From: Oculatella sp. LEGE 06141
GTDB lineage: Bacteria; Cyanobacteriota; Cyanobacteriia; Elainellales; Elainellaceae
Assembly: GCF_015207605.1 (NCBI RefSeq)
Contig: NZ_JADEWO010000020.1
Span: forward strand, 1 to 64,000
DNA: 64,000 nt
Direction of reading: 5' to 3'
The translations under genes were made by a program, and so were the position numbers. Under the pieces are notes generated by a model that searched no databases, had not been told where the DNA came from, and saw nothing but the letters and a program-made list of their open reading frames with translations. Of this stretch, positions 45,435 through 54,542 are shown in pieces (position 1 is the stretch's first letter; every line of letters starts with the position of its first letter).

Positions 45435-46727
45435 TTAACGCTGGTTCCAGGCCGTTGCGGCATCTTCAACAGCCTGGTCAACTGTTTTCTGCCCCAACAT
45501 ACTGGCTTGCAGATTTTCGTAAATGACCTTCTGCAACGCTTTAACATCTTTCATGGCTGGAAGCAGGACTTCGGCATCCTGCATCTGCGATGCGCCCACC
45601 GCGCGGGCTTTTTCAATTGACGATGCATTGTCTGGAGCATTGGTAAAGAAGCTATCCTGCAATGCCTGGGTGGTTGATGGCAATACGTCTGCTGCCTTTG
45701 CAAACGCCAGCTGGTTTTCGTTATTGGTCACAAACAGCGCAAATTTGAGGGCCGCTTCAGGCTGATCGGTATTGCGAGGAATGACCAAATTCATTACAGC
45801 AACACTCTTTTTACCCGTATCTCCTGTGATTTGGGGGGCACTGTTCGAGACTTCGGCAATGGTCGGCGCATTGGTCGCGATCGCTTTCAAGAATTGAGAA
45901 CCAGATGACAAAATAGCGGTCTCTCCAGACTGATACAGTTCGATCGCCCGCCGATGTCCCTGGGTTAACACTTCTCTAGGCAACAAGCCCTGTTGATATA
46001 GATCCGTCCAATACTGGAAAGCGGCTCGGCCTGCTGGTGTGTTGAATGCCGCTTGTCCTTGAGCATCTACTAGCTGAACACCCATTTGCACCAGGGATTG
46101 CATCACCTCTGCAGAGTCTTCAGGCACAAAGGTGACAAAGTAGGCGTACTTTCCGGTGCTTTCTTTCACCTGCTTCATAACTTGTGCCAGTTCTGCAAAG
46201 GTGGCTGGTGGTTCACTAATGCCAGCCTGTTGCAGTAAGTTCTGGTTATAAATCGTGACGCTGGTCGTAAGATACCAGGGAAGGCCAAAGCTTTTGCCAT
46301 CAAGGGTGCTAGCTTGCCAGATTTTGGGTAGATAGACATCGCGATCGCTCGGCGAGATTTGATCGTCTAACGCCAGCCAGGCATTACGTCCGGCCAGTTG
46401 CATGGCAAAGTCTGGATTTAAGTTGACGACATCAGGCGCAGTACCAGCCGAGGTTGCCGTTAATATTTTGCTTTGCATATCGGCCCAGGGGACATCGACC
46501 CAGCGTACCGTTACCCCCGGATTTTCTGCTTCAAAGGTAGCAATCAACTGATTGAAGTAGTCTGTAAATTCGGGCTGAAGCTGCATCGTCCAAAACTCAA
46601 CTTCTTGAGTACCCGACTGCCCTGCATTTGAATTATTAGGACTGGGACTACAACTCACCGCCCAACTCAGCAGTAATCCTAAGAGGGCAAAAATGCCCCA
46701 CTTTTTCCAAAATCTCATTCTTCTCAT
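45435..46727 (-). CDS. ABC sugar transporter substrate-binding lipoprotein
   Basis: This 430-residue family 1 solute-binding protein has a lipoprotein signal (FALLGLLLSWAVSC) with the lipobox Cys at about residue 26. The binding fold shows VEFWTMQLQPEF, FEAENPGVTVRWVDVPW and GKSFGLPWYLTTSVTIYN. Such proteins deliver sugars or glycerol-type compounds to ABC permeases. No permease or ATPase gene lies next to it, so it must work with components encoded elsewhere. Two ATGs three codons apart (46727 and 46718) are possible starts. Confidence 0.9.
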   Translation of the reverse strand: MRRMRFWKKWGIFALLGLLLSWAVSCSPSPNNSNAGQSGTQEVEFWTMQLQPEFTDYFNQLIATFEAENPGVTVRWVDVPWADMQSKILTATSAGTAPDVVNLNPDFAMQLAGRNAWLALDDQISPSDRDVYLPKIWQASTLDGKSFGLPWYLTTSVTIYNQNLLQQAGISEPPATFAELAQVMKQVKESTGKYAYFVTFVPEDSAEVMQSLVQMGVQLVDAQGQAAFNTPAGRAAFQYWTDLYQQGLLPREVLTQGHRRAIELYQSGETAILSSGSQFLKAIATNAPTIAEVSNSAPQITGDTGKKSVAVMNLVIPRNTDQPEAALKFALFVTNNENQLAFAKAADVLPSTTQALQDSFFTNAPDNASSIEKARAVGASQMQDAEVLLPAMKDVKALQKVIYENLQASMLGQKTVDQAVEDAATAWNQR

Positions 46728-46942
46728 AGTCGATTTCCCAAGATTGCTCTAAAACAGGTGGGGTTGGCAATGGTTTACTACCATAGGATGAATTTAGCCC
46801 CTATGGCTAATGAAAAGACAAGTTGGCCTTCCCTAGCTTTAGTGTCTACTTCGGAATCAGAAGTTCCGCAATCGAGACGAGAAATCGTTAAGAGACATAA
46901 CAAACTAGAACCAGAGAATTAATGATGATGCAGGAAAGCTAA

Positions 46943-49900
46943 TTAATGCGTCAATCTGGCGAATAGATTAGTCCAATAGTCTAAATGGATTCCACTTACG
47001 GCAACCGTTCCGGCGATCGCAGATGTCACGGCTGATGTCATTGCAGTAGCAAACAGCCACCAGGCTGCCGTTGCAGCAGCTCTACGAGTGGCTTCTGCCC
47101 GCTGCTGTGCGTCTAGCTTAATCGCCTCTACCCGTGCTTGAATCCCTTGCTGCACCTGCTCAACCTGTGCCAGCATTCGATCGCGCACACCTTCCACCTG
47201 GTTCGTTACCTGTTGCCGAACCGTATCCGAAAGATTGGTACGTGATTGCAACACAGATGCCAGGATAGATTGGTTGAACTGGATCAGGCGATCGCGCAAG
47301 GTCGCCGTTAACGAGTCGCGCAACGCATCTAATGAACCCCCTACCGCATCGGTGGAGAAGTCAAACACCGATTTGAGTGATTGATTGAGAGAGTCAAACC
47401 CTAACGGAGAATCATTCAACAACTGTTGCAAGTCGTATTTAATGCTGGTGTAACTTAATTCAGAAAAATCCAACCCGTTCAGGGCATCCCCCATTTTGCT
47501 CAACAACTGGTCAACCCTGGAGCGATCGGGTTCTGATTGCGATCCGGCAACCGTTGGGTTTGGGACAGCAGTGGATGACGTAGATGGCGATCGCAACGCC
47601 CACCGTCGCGGTGCTTTAATGGCACGATGCACAACTGTTTTGATCTGAGCTATCAGCCGTCGAATCTGGTCATCATCAAATTGCGTTTTTTGCCGCAGGC
47701 GATCGCCCAAAGCATCCCAGTCGAGATCGGCTAACTGCTGCCGAAGCAGCCAGGTTCCAGCCGTCGAGAGGCTTAACAGTCTGAGCAAGTATTGCTGAAG
47801 TTCTTCCAGGCTATCGGGCGACCAATCGAGCTGCTCCAGGTAATCAGCTACTTTACTGGTAACATCATCAAACACTGGCTCCACCTGCACTTTTGCCCGG
47901 TGTAATGAGGCTTGGGAAGCCTGTATCACGGTATTCCAACGATCCTCAAGCTGATCCACAATTTGCTGGATCTGTTTTTTGCTGAGTCCCTGCCGTCGTT
48001 GCAATACATCGACTAAAGCCGCCTGATCAAACTCTGAAAAGCTAACCTGAGCCGATTTTGCTGTAGCTTGCAGGTCGTGGATTAGCTTTTGCAGTTTGCG
48101 TTCTGCCTTTGCCGGGGTAAGCCGTTTAACGTGGGTGTAGCGCAAATACGACTCCAATTTTTGCCAGAGTTCGCTGCTCTGAGCCTCCAGCGTTTCGGTC
48201 GTTTCGGTCGTTTCGGTAGTGGTAGGGATGCTGTCGGCGCGATCGCGTACCGTTGCCACCAGCCCATCGCCCATTTTGGCTAATCGCTTTGCCAACTGTT
48301 TCGTTTCTTTTTTGGTCAGGTCATCACGTTGATGCAGCCATTCCTCGAAAGTCTGCCGATCGAACTGGCTCCAAATTTGGCTTAACACCGTTGCGCCAAT
48401 ACCAGCTCCTTGCAGAACAGGTAACACATTGGCTTGAACCGACGCTTGAATAGTATCCAGGTCTAAATCGTTCTTTTTGGCCGTTTGGACGTAGGTTTCC
48501 AACTGCTGACGGAGATAGTGCTGTTGCTGCTCTATTTCTGCGGCTGCAACTGCATCTAACACATCCTGCCAAATCGATTTTAGTTCCTGACGGACGTGGG
48601 TTTGCTGCTCGGCATCAAGGTCATCTCGCTGGGCAAGAACAATGCCAAAATCGGCGGGATCAATTTGCTCAAGGTGCGATCGCACCAGTTCTGGAGCCGC
48701 TTCCGAGTCATAAATTACCTGCTTAAATTCCGTGGCCAGCCCATCTGATAACAGATGCGATGGCTCAGTGTATTGCAAGTAGTCTTCAATGTCTTCTCGG
48801 ATCGGGTTGAAGGATCGCTCCTCAGAAGAATTTGACTGAGAATCTTCATCCGGGTTAGAGATAATTTGATGTCTGAGCGATTGGAGCTGCTGCCAGATCT
48901 CCTCCACATCAATATCCGACAAATCGAGACGATGTAGAACCGCTCGCTTCACTGCACCAAAATCCACCTGCTGTAACCGAGTACGCCAACTTGTGGAGTT
49001 TGGCTCATCAGGCTGGCTGTTCAGCAGTTGCTCTAATTGAGCGTTGAGCTGGTCAAACTTGAGCAGTTCTGGATTAGCTGATTTGAGAAATTGCAGCAGT
49101 TCGGCATTAAGGTCGTGTTGGGGATGGCGATCGATCGCCTCTTGCCAGTTCGACTCCAGGTCAGCCACAATTTGCTCGGCTTGATCGAGAGGCAAATGGG
49201 TGCGCTGATGAATCAACTCTACAAATGCCTGCCGATCGACCTGGCTCAACGCCGCTTTCGCGTCCGGTTCTAGCATGTTCAACACCGATATAATTTCCTG
49301 ACGCACAGCGCTGGTGTCTGGCTGCGGGGAGGGCATCGCTTCTAAATACTCTTCCCAAATGTGCTGAAAATTAGTAGTATTTAATGCCGCCTGCACTTCT
49401 TGCCGAATCGCAGCCAGAGCCGCCTCTTTAGTTAACAAATCAGCCGATGCTTCGTCCCGATTCAGCGCTGTACCAATCACTGAAATGATCTTGCGAAAGC
49501 CTGACGTAGCAGAACTTAAAATCAGGCCGATCAAGGAACTGATGGCGGTCGAGCTAATCCACGTCAAGATCAAGAAGTAAGCCGACCAGATTACAATGCC
49601 AACGATCGCCCCAGACATAGGACTGCTAACCACACTAAACTTGGCGGCGAGAAAAGAGGCACCCGACAGGGCGGAGTTAACCGTGAGCAACACACCCAGT
49701 CCAGCCGCAAACCCAATGGTAGAAATGACGTTCGTTTGATTGGGCAATTCATCAGGGCGATCGAGGGCTGCTTCGTCACCCGCTTCTAAATCGTCCTGAC
49801 GGCTACGAATAGCACCGCGAAACTGAAAGCCAACCGCCGTGATGCCAGCAGCCACGCCAAAACTAGTGAGCAAGAGTTGAAACGCAAAAGCAGTTAGCAG

Positions 49901-50026
49901 TCCTACCACTAACGCTGAGATGAGCTGTGTTCCAACCGAGGCCGGATCGACTGGTGGCGACAGGTCGATAAACTGAAGCTGAAGAATGTGGCTGTTGTGG
50001 ATGAAGGCGCTGTAGAACTTTAACAC
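46943..50026 (-). CDS. Large membrane protein with helical repeats, unknown function
   Basis: The 1027-residue protein has three or four membrane helices in the first 180 residues, a long soluble middle and one membrane helix near the end (about 990-1015, WWLFATAMTSAVTSAIAGT). The middle repeats a helical hairpin unit at least five times: LHQRDDLTKKETKQLAKRL, LQRRQGLSKKQIQQIVDQLE and IHQRTHLPLDQAEQIVADLE are aligned examples. Before the last helix there is an apolipoprotein-like amphipathic stretch (QTRLRQ type, with VEQVQQGIQARVEAIKL). Translation starts at GTG with GGAG upstream. I do not recognise the family; both ends are in the membrane with the repeat region probably in one soluble compartment. 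Confidence 0.8.
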   Translation of the reverse strand: MLKFYSAFIHNSHILQLQFIDLSPPVDPASVGTQLISALVVGLLTAFAFQLLLTSFGVAAGITAVGFQFRGAIRSRQDDLEAGDEAALDRPDELPNQTNVISTIGFAAGLGVLLTVNSALSGASFLAAKFSVVSSPMSGAIVGIVIWSAYFLILTWISSTAISSLIGLILSSATSGFRKIISVIGTALNRDEASADLLTKEAALAAIRQEVQAALNTTNFQHIWEEYLEAMPSPQPDTSAVRQEIISVLNMLEPDAKAALSQVDRQAFVELIHQRTHLPLDQAEQIVADLESNWQEAIDRHPQHDLNAELLQFLKSANPELLKFDQLNAQLEQLLNSQPDEPNSTSWRTRLQQVDFGAVKRAVLHRLDLSDIDVEEIWQQLQSLRHQIISNPDEDSQSNSSEERSFNPIREDIEDYLQYTEPSHLLSDGLATEFKQVIYDSEAAPELVRSHLEQIDPADFGIVLAQRDDLDAEQQTHVRQELKSIWQDVLDAVAAAEIEQQQHYLRQQLETYVQTAKKNDLDLDTIQASVQANVLPVLQGAGIGATVLSQIWSQFDRQTFEEWLHQRDDLTKKETKQLAKRLAKMGDGLVATVRDRADSIPTTTETTETTETLEAQSSELWQKLESYLRYTHVKRLTPAKAERKLQKLIHDLQATAKSAQVSFSEFDQAALVDVLQRRQGLSKKQIQQIVDQLEDRWNTVIQASQASLHRAKVQVEPVFDDVTSKVADYLEQLDWSPDSLEELQQYLLRLLSLSTAGTWLLRQQLADLDWDALGDRLRQKTQFDDDQIRRLIAQIKTVVHRAIKAPRRWALRSPSTSSTAVPNPTVAGSQSEPDRSRVDQLLSKMGDALNGLDFSELSYTSIKYDLQQLLNDSPLGFDSLNQSLKSVFDFSTDAVGGSLDALRDSLTATLRDRLIQFNQSILASVLQSRTNLSDTVRQQVTNQVEGVRDRMLAQVEQVQQGIQARVEAIKLDAQQRAEATRRAAATAAWWLFATAMTSAVTSAIAGTVAVSGIHLDYWTNLFARLTH

Positions 50027-50528
50027 GGTTGCTCCTACCCCAATGGCTGCTCTTACCAGGCTAGGTGATCTAAATCAATGCGCCGTCCAGCTAAAAGAGG
50101 ATTTTCGCACCAGCAGGGCAACAAATACTGTTTCGGTTAAGCGCCTCGGGCAGTTTAGCTGAAATGTTAGAAAAGGTTGTGGAACCGTTGCCGCTTCAAA
50201 CACCAGGGCATGAACGCCATTGCCGTGATACCAATCAAAATAAAAAAGATCCAGATCACATAATCCTGTGACGAGAATCACACGATTGAATAGGAAAAGA
50301 TCCTCTATGATAAAGCCTTGATGAAATGTAATTCAGCCTTCTTAGCATCTGCTGTACGTTCTTCTATCCATATCCCGTCCAGCTTAGATCCAGGGTTTTA
50401 GTGTTTCGTTTGTTTCTGTTTCGATACATTTTCATCAACATTCACCTGCAACCTTTTGACGCGATCGCCTGCTGGTCAGCCAGGATTTATTGCGTATCTA
50501 CCATTTATGTCAACCTTGAGGGTTTGCC
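50027..50528. other. Divergent intergenic region
   Basis: This 502-bp region lies between the large membrane protein and the TPR protein. On the minus strand a 30-codon frame at 50167-50259 (GTG start, AGGA four bases before) would make a single-helix peptide; it is too short to call. Nothing else is seen. Confidence 0.35.
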
Positions 50529-50930
50529 ATGTCAGCCAACTCTGATTTGAGTCGATCGCAACCAGAGCATCAACCTTATGTGCCCAGTCTCTCCGTTGCA
50601 GCTAAAGGACTTGCCGAACAGCACTATCGACGTGCTCAAGAGCAGTTCAAGATGCGAAACGCAACATTAGCGGTACAAGAACTGCGAGATGCCATCAAAA
50701 TTAACCCAGCCCACAGCGAATATCATGCGCTCTTGGCAAAAGTGCATATCGCTCAAGGGTTGTTCGGTATGGCTAACATCAGTTTGCGTCAGGCGCTAAA
50801 ACTGAATCCAGAGGAACCTTTAGCGCTAGAATGCTTAAAAGAGCTTAGAAATCAGCCGGAGCAGCAAAAACCGCAAGAAGCGACAAGCTTTGCAGAACGT
50901 ATTCGCGGATTTTTGACGATGAAGCTCTAG
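50529..50930 (+). CDS. Small TPR protein
   Basis: The 133-residue product contains two to three tetratricopeptide repeats at about 30-105: AEQHYRRAQEQFKMRNATLA, YHALLAKVHIAQGLFGMANI and SLRQALKLNPEEPLALECLK. A charged, Pro/Gln-rich segment and a short amphipathic helix (ERIRGFLTMKL) end the chain. TPRs mediate protein contacts; the partner is unknown. GAGGG before the ATG supports the start. Confidence 0.8.
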   Translation: MSANSDLSRSQPEHQPYVPSLSVAAKGLAEQHYRRAQEQFKMRNATLAVQELRDAIKINPAHSEYHALLAKVHIAQGLFGMANISLRQALKLNPEEPLALECLKELRNQPEQQKPQEATSFAERIRGFLTMKL

Positions 50931-50980
50931 GTTCTACAAGTTTGCATCTACCAATGCTCAGGGGCTAATGCCTCTTACGG

Positions 50981-51012
50981 GGGTACGATTTAGTTCGTAC
51001 CCTTTCTTTTTC
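50981..51012 (+). terminator. Intrinsic terminator after the TPR gene
   Basis: GGGTACGA (50981-50988) and TCGTACCC (50995-51002) are exact complements around a six-base loop, followed by the T-rich TTTCTTTTT. It lies 50 bp after the stop codon. Confidence 0.8.
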
Positions 51013-51032
51013 GAGAGTTGCTTTACAACTGC

Positions 51033-51076
51033 AAAACCATGACCTCCGTTGCTAAAAAGCTAGAAGTCATGGTTTT
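51033..51076. terminator. Second hairpin between convergent genes
   Basis: AAAACCATGAC (51033-51043) and GTCATGGTTTT (51066-51076) form a perfect 11-bp stem with a 22-base loop. It lies between the TPR gene and the convergent RTX gene. It may serve as a terminator for the RTX transcript or be another structured element; no long U tract follows on either strand. Confidence 0.4.
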
Positions 51077-51205
51077 GAATGCAGGTCTCTCAGCAGTAAA
51101 GCGACCGTATTGAGTAGCGAGACAGGATAACAGCGATCGCAGACGGGAGAGACGACCTTATCAGACGTGCAGAGTCTATTGCCTCTCCCTCTCTATCACA
51201 AACCT

Positions 51206-53443
51206 TTATGCCACAACTGCAATGCTGCTAGCGCTTAAAGCAGGTTTGCCCGATAGTTTAGCGATTTGAACCGCGTTGGCTCCGCCTAAACCATCGGCAT
51301 CAAAGAACAATCCTCCAGTTTGCCGATTGTAGATGAAGCGATCGCCTGCATCTTGAGCCTGACTACCCAACACAAACTGAGAGTTTGCCAATTGACCCAC
51401 TTTGAGGTCGTTGCTAAAGCCTGTCTTGGAGACAACAATGGTGTCCTCGCCAACCTTGAAGCCAACGATTTTGTCTACTCCATCCGTTGCCTTAGCGAAG
51501 GCAAACTTGTCCTTACCTTGCCCTCCAACCAACTTATCTTTACCCTGACCACCCATGAGGTAATCATTGCCACGGCCACCGACAAGGCGATCGTTGCCCA
51601 AACCACCAGAGAGGCGATCGTTTCCAGCACCACCCACTAACTTATCTTTACCATCTCCTCCAATCAGAGTGTCAGCACCTTTGCTGCCTTTGATGGTGGC
51701 ACGACCTGCAAAACCAGTCAGGTCAAAGCTCTCAAAGTTAGTGATGTTAGCTCCCACAACGCCAGTAGCGGCGATCAGGTTGTTGGGGTTCTTGGTTGTA
51801 GCCACTGATAACCGCATAACATCTGTTGCAGAACCCCCCGTGATAGCGAGTTGATCGACTCCACTACCACCATTAATGATGTCATTCTGCTGTAGGTTAG
51901 CGTAGGTAGAAGCAACTTTATCATTACCACCTTTCATATCCAGTACGTCACGAGCCGCAGTGGTAACAACAGAGTCGTCGCCATCTGTGCCATTGAAGAC
52001 GTTATCTTGCAACGTGGAGGTACCACCATCGGTTCCGGTGCCCGTGCCATTGGTTGTTCCTGTACCACCGTCGGTTCCGGTGCCTGTACCACCGTCGGTG
52101 CCTGTCCCTGTACCGCCACCTGTGCCTGTCCCTGTGCCGCCACCTGTTCCGGTACCGCCACCTGTGCCTGTCCCTGTGCCGCCACCTGTGCCTGTCCCTG
52201 TACCGCCACCTGTCCCTGTGCCGCCACCTGTTCCGGTACCGCCACCTGTCCCTGTGCCGCCACCTGTTCCGGTACCGCCAGAGCCACTACCCACAAGAAC
52301 AGTAGACAAATCTTGCAGGTCGCCTACTACCGGATTGAGCATCTCCAACAACTCTGAAGCTAATGGCACTGTACCATCTGTGATATCAGCAACCGTGCCA
52401 TTTAGATTGCCTACCATTTGTTGTAGAGCGGTCGCTAAAGTAGCAGCAGAGTCACTACCAGAACTCAACAGGTCAGCAATGAGGGTTTGAGCATCGGCAA
52501 TGACAGGATTCAGGGAGCCAGCCAGGGTATCAGGTGAATTAACACCACTTTGAATATCCGTTATAACTGTTTGTAGATTGCCTAACAGCGTATCAACTGT
52601 TGTAGCGATCGTATTGATCGTAGCGGCACCCAGGTCACCGATGAGATCATTGACAATCGCATTATCGCCAACCAGGTCATCAATGAGAGAAGGAATGACA
52701 GGGGGAATAGAGGGGCCACCGCTGCCAATCAACCCTTCTGCCAATCCACCACCCAGGCTTGTCAAATCTCCAGTAATGGGAGTGAGAACAGCGAGTACAT
52801 TGGCTGGGGTCAGCCCTTCATCTGCTTTGTCAACCAGCGTACCAAAGTCACTAACCAGAGCGTTAAGTACTTCAACCAGTTGATCAACGGCTTCAGAATC
52901 AATGCCATTCAGAAGTGGAACAATGTCATTGATTTGAGTAATGACAGAATTCAAAGGAGAGACAATGCCGTCAACCGTGCCGCCACTGGTGAGGTTTGTT
53001 ACAACGCCTGATGCTGTCCCTAAAACAGCATCAATGACCTCTACAGTTTCGTCTAAGGAAGTGCCTAAATCATTGATTAAAGCATCTAGCAGAACTTGGT
53101 CGCCTACCAAAGCATCAAGTTTAGCAACGCTGTTGGTTAGTAACCCACTAACAACCGTTGTCAAACCATCTGTAATACCACCAACTACTCCACCAACACC
53201 ATCAACTACTCCACCAACTGTATTTGTGGTATTGGTAACGGTTCCAGTGGTTGTATCTACAACACCACCAACTGCTCCACCAACTGTGTTTGTGGTATTG
53301 GTAACGGTTCCAGTGGTTGTATCTACAACACCACCAACTGCTCCGCCAACTGTATTTGTGGTTCCGGTGGTTGTATTTGTAACGCCACCAACTACATTGG
53401 TGGTTCCAGCAATGATTTCAGTGGTCGTAGAAAGTAGAGACAT
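51206..53443 (-). CDS. Repeat-rich secreted RTX protein
   Basis: The 745-residue product has four parts. Residues 1-95 are Thr/Val/Gly-rich with near-exact 22-residue repeats (TVGGAVGGVVDTTTGTVTNT). Residues 95-380 are helical and hydrophobic without a clear family. Residues 385-471 are almost only Gly and Thr (GTGTGG units). The C-terminus has RTX nonapeptides at about 588-648 (GGAGNDRLSGGLGNDRLVGG) followed by a domain common in type I-secreted proteins. No signal peptide is present, which fits type I export. GAGGAG lies before the ATG. A structural role in the sheath or surface is plausible but not shown. Confidence 0.85.
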   Translation of the reverse strand: MSLLSTTTEIIAGTTNVVGGVTNTTTGTTNTVGGAVGGVVDTTTGTVTNTTNTVGGAVGGVVDTTTGTVTNTTNTVGGVVDGVGGVVGGITDGLTTVVSGLLTNSVAKLDALVGDQVLLDALINDLGTSLDETVEVIDAVLGTASGVVTNLTSGGTVDGIVSPLNSVITQINDIVPLLNGIDSEAVDQLVEVLNALVSDFGTLVDKADEGLTPANVLAVLTPITGDLTSLGGGLAEGLIGSGGPSIPPVIPSLIDDLVGDNAIVNDLIGDLGAATINTIATTVDTLLGNLQTVITDIQSGVNSPDTLAGSLNPVIADAQTLIADLLSSGSDSAATLATALQQMVGNLNGTVADITDGTVPLASELLEMLNPVVGDLQDLSTVLVGSGSGGTGTGGGTGTGGGTGTGGGTGTGGGTGTGTGGGTGTGTGGGTGTGGGTGTGTGGGTGTGTDGGTGTGTDGGTGTTNGTGTGTDGGTSTLQDNVFNGTDGDDSVVTTAARDVLDMKGGNDKVASTYANLQQNDIINGGSGVDQLAITGGSATDVMRLSVATTKNPNNLIAATGVVGANITNFESFDLTGFAGRATIKGSKGADTLIGGDGKDKLVGGAGNDRLSGGLGNDRLVGGRGNDYLMGGQGKDKLVGGQGKDKFAFAKATDGVDKIVGFKVGEDTIVVSKTGFSNDLKVGQLANSQFVLGSQAQDAGDRFIYNRQTGGLFFDADGLGGANAVQIAKLSGKPALSASSIAVVA
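52015..52300. repeat. Gly/Thr-coding microrepeat tract
   Basis: On the plus strand the tract is built from CCACCTGTGCCTGTCCCTGT-type units of 6 to 24 bases that are almost identical in sequence. It encodes the GTGTGG linker of the RTX protein on the minus strand. Such tracts often change length by slippage or recombination. Confidence 0.8.
53210..53385. repeat. 66-bp tandem repeats in the RTX gene
   Basis: A 66-bp unit containing GTATTGGTAACGGTTCCAGT occurs about two and a half times in tandem with only one or two differences per copy. It encodes the 22-residue repeat near the N-terminus of the RTX protein. The near-identity at DNA level points to recent duplication. Confidence 0.8.
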
Positions 53444-54105
53444 GATTGAACTCCTCGTGTTTAGGTGGGTGATGAATTTAGATCGGATTTAGCAACGCGA
53501 CTGGCTCATGAGCCACTTAATTAGCAAGCGAATTTCTCCGTCAGGCATCATCCAAGACACTGCATAACCTCAGCACTTCAATGTGGAATTGGCTGGAAGT
53601 TAAACGTTTTGGATTGAGACGGTGAACTATGAAACTGGGTGATGAAGAAAAGCGATCGAGAGTAACTTAATGCAACAGGGCAAACAAACTTTCTGCGGTA
53701 TAACGACCAAGACGTTATACAACGATGCAATTGAAAAACTTGGGGTAGATGAATCTTTTGAATCTATAGCGGTGTACTGCGAACTTGCAGGATAACCGCT
53801 CATTTAATTCACGATAGGCAGGTCTTTTCTAGCAAAGACTTTGCGACGCACACTTAACGACCGGATTGAAGCAATACGTTATCTCAGGAACTAATGCTAT
53901 TAAACCCGGCCTATCACTAACCTGTTTCAGCAAAAATACTAGATTTGGCGTAGATAAATCAGCTTAAAGAGCGTAGTTTCCGAACAGCCTCTACGCATTT
54001 GCTGTTTTGTGATGTATTATCTTTAGCCAAAATGTCGCATTTGCCCATACGGCTGGCTTGTGATTGGTTCTGGCTGAGATGCTGAGTCCTTTTCAGATGG
54101 ATGCC
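53444..54105. other. Intergenic region upstream of the RTX gene
   Basis: These 662 bp hold no supported gene. The perfect inverted repeat GTATAACG and CGTTATAC at 53698-53720 is the only clear structure. Confidence 0.45.
53698..53720. promoter_or_regulatory. Perfect 8-bp inverted repeat, operator candidate
   Basis: GTATAACG (53698-53705) and CGTTATAC (53713-53720) are exact complements separated by seven bases, about 255 bp upstream of the RTX start codon. The geometry fits a dimeric regulator site, but no regulator consensus was recognised. Confidence 0.3.
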
Positions 54106-54345
54106 TCACTGCTGCCACAGGCCGCCAGGAAAAGGGATTGCAACTAACAGCCCTACCCCTAGCAAACTGAGCAATAACGAAAACCCGGTCAATTTGAGAC
54201 GATTTTGCCACAGCAAGGGTGATGATGGTGTGGATTTGGTACGTGGCACAAGCCACAATAGCAAACTACCCAGAAGCATTAAGCTGCCTAAAATAGCAGC
54301 TATGCCACCGATATAAGCGATCGCCACCCATAGCAGTTGATTCAT
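54106..54345 (-). CDS. Small two-helix membrane protein
   Basis: The 79-residue product has two membrane helices (IAYIGGIAAILGSLMLLGSL and LTGFSLLLSLLGVGLLVAI) joined by a basic loop (VPRTKSTPS). The ribosome binding site is weak. No family is recognised. A family 1 repeat lies 41 bp upstream of its start and may affect its promoter. Confidence 0.65.
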   Translation of the reverse strand: MNQLLWVAIAYIGGIAAILGSLMLLGSLLLWLVPRTKSTPSSPLLWQNRLKLTGFSLLLSLLGVGLLVAIPFPGGLWQQ

Positions 54346-54385
54346 ATCTCTGCTGACGGATTACCGTTAAACGTTATCTGAAGCT

Positions 54386-54479
54386 TACAGCAGTTCTCAA
54401 TTGAGTAAGCACAGTCTCGCCAGGATGGGTGTGGGGTGTGGGATGTGGGGTGTGGTGAATGCAGATGAAAATGGCTGTA
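54386..54479 (+). repeat. MITE-like repeat, family 1, copy 4
   Basis: This 94-bp copy has the TACAGCAGTTCTCA start and GAAAATGGCTGTA end and the same orientation as the others. It has a one-base deletion in the segment AAGCACAGTCTCG and a GT-rich interior that differs most from the other copies. Confidence 0.8.
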
Positions 54480-54542
54480 AACCAAACCTTGAATAACACT
54501 GACGTAAGCATCGTTAAATCGCTGAGAGCCTGAGATCCTATT

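Noticed and set aside
52030-52290. CRISPR-like periodic repeats
   Set aside because: The units are short, contiguous and coding for Gly-Thr; there are no unique spacers.
51960-52490. Pro/Val-rich 176-codon plus-strand frame
   Set aside because: It is the antisense of the Gly/Thr repeat tract of the RTX gene.
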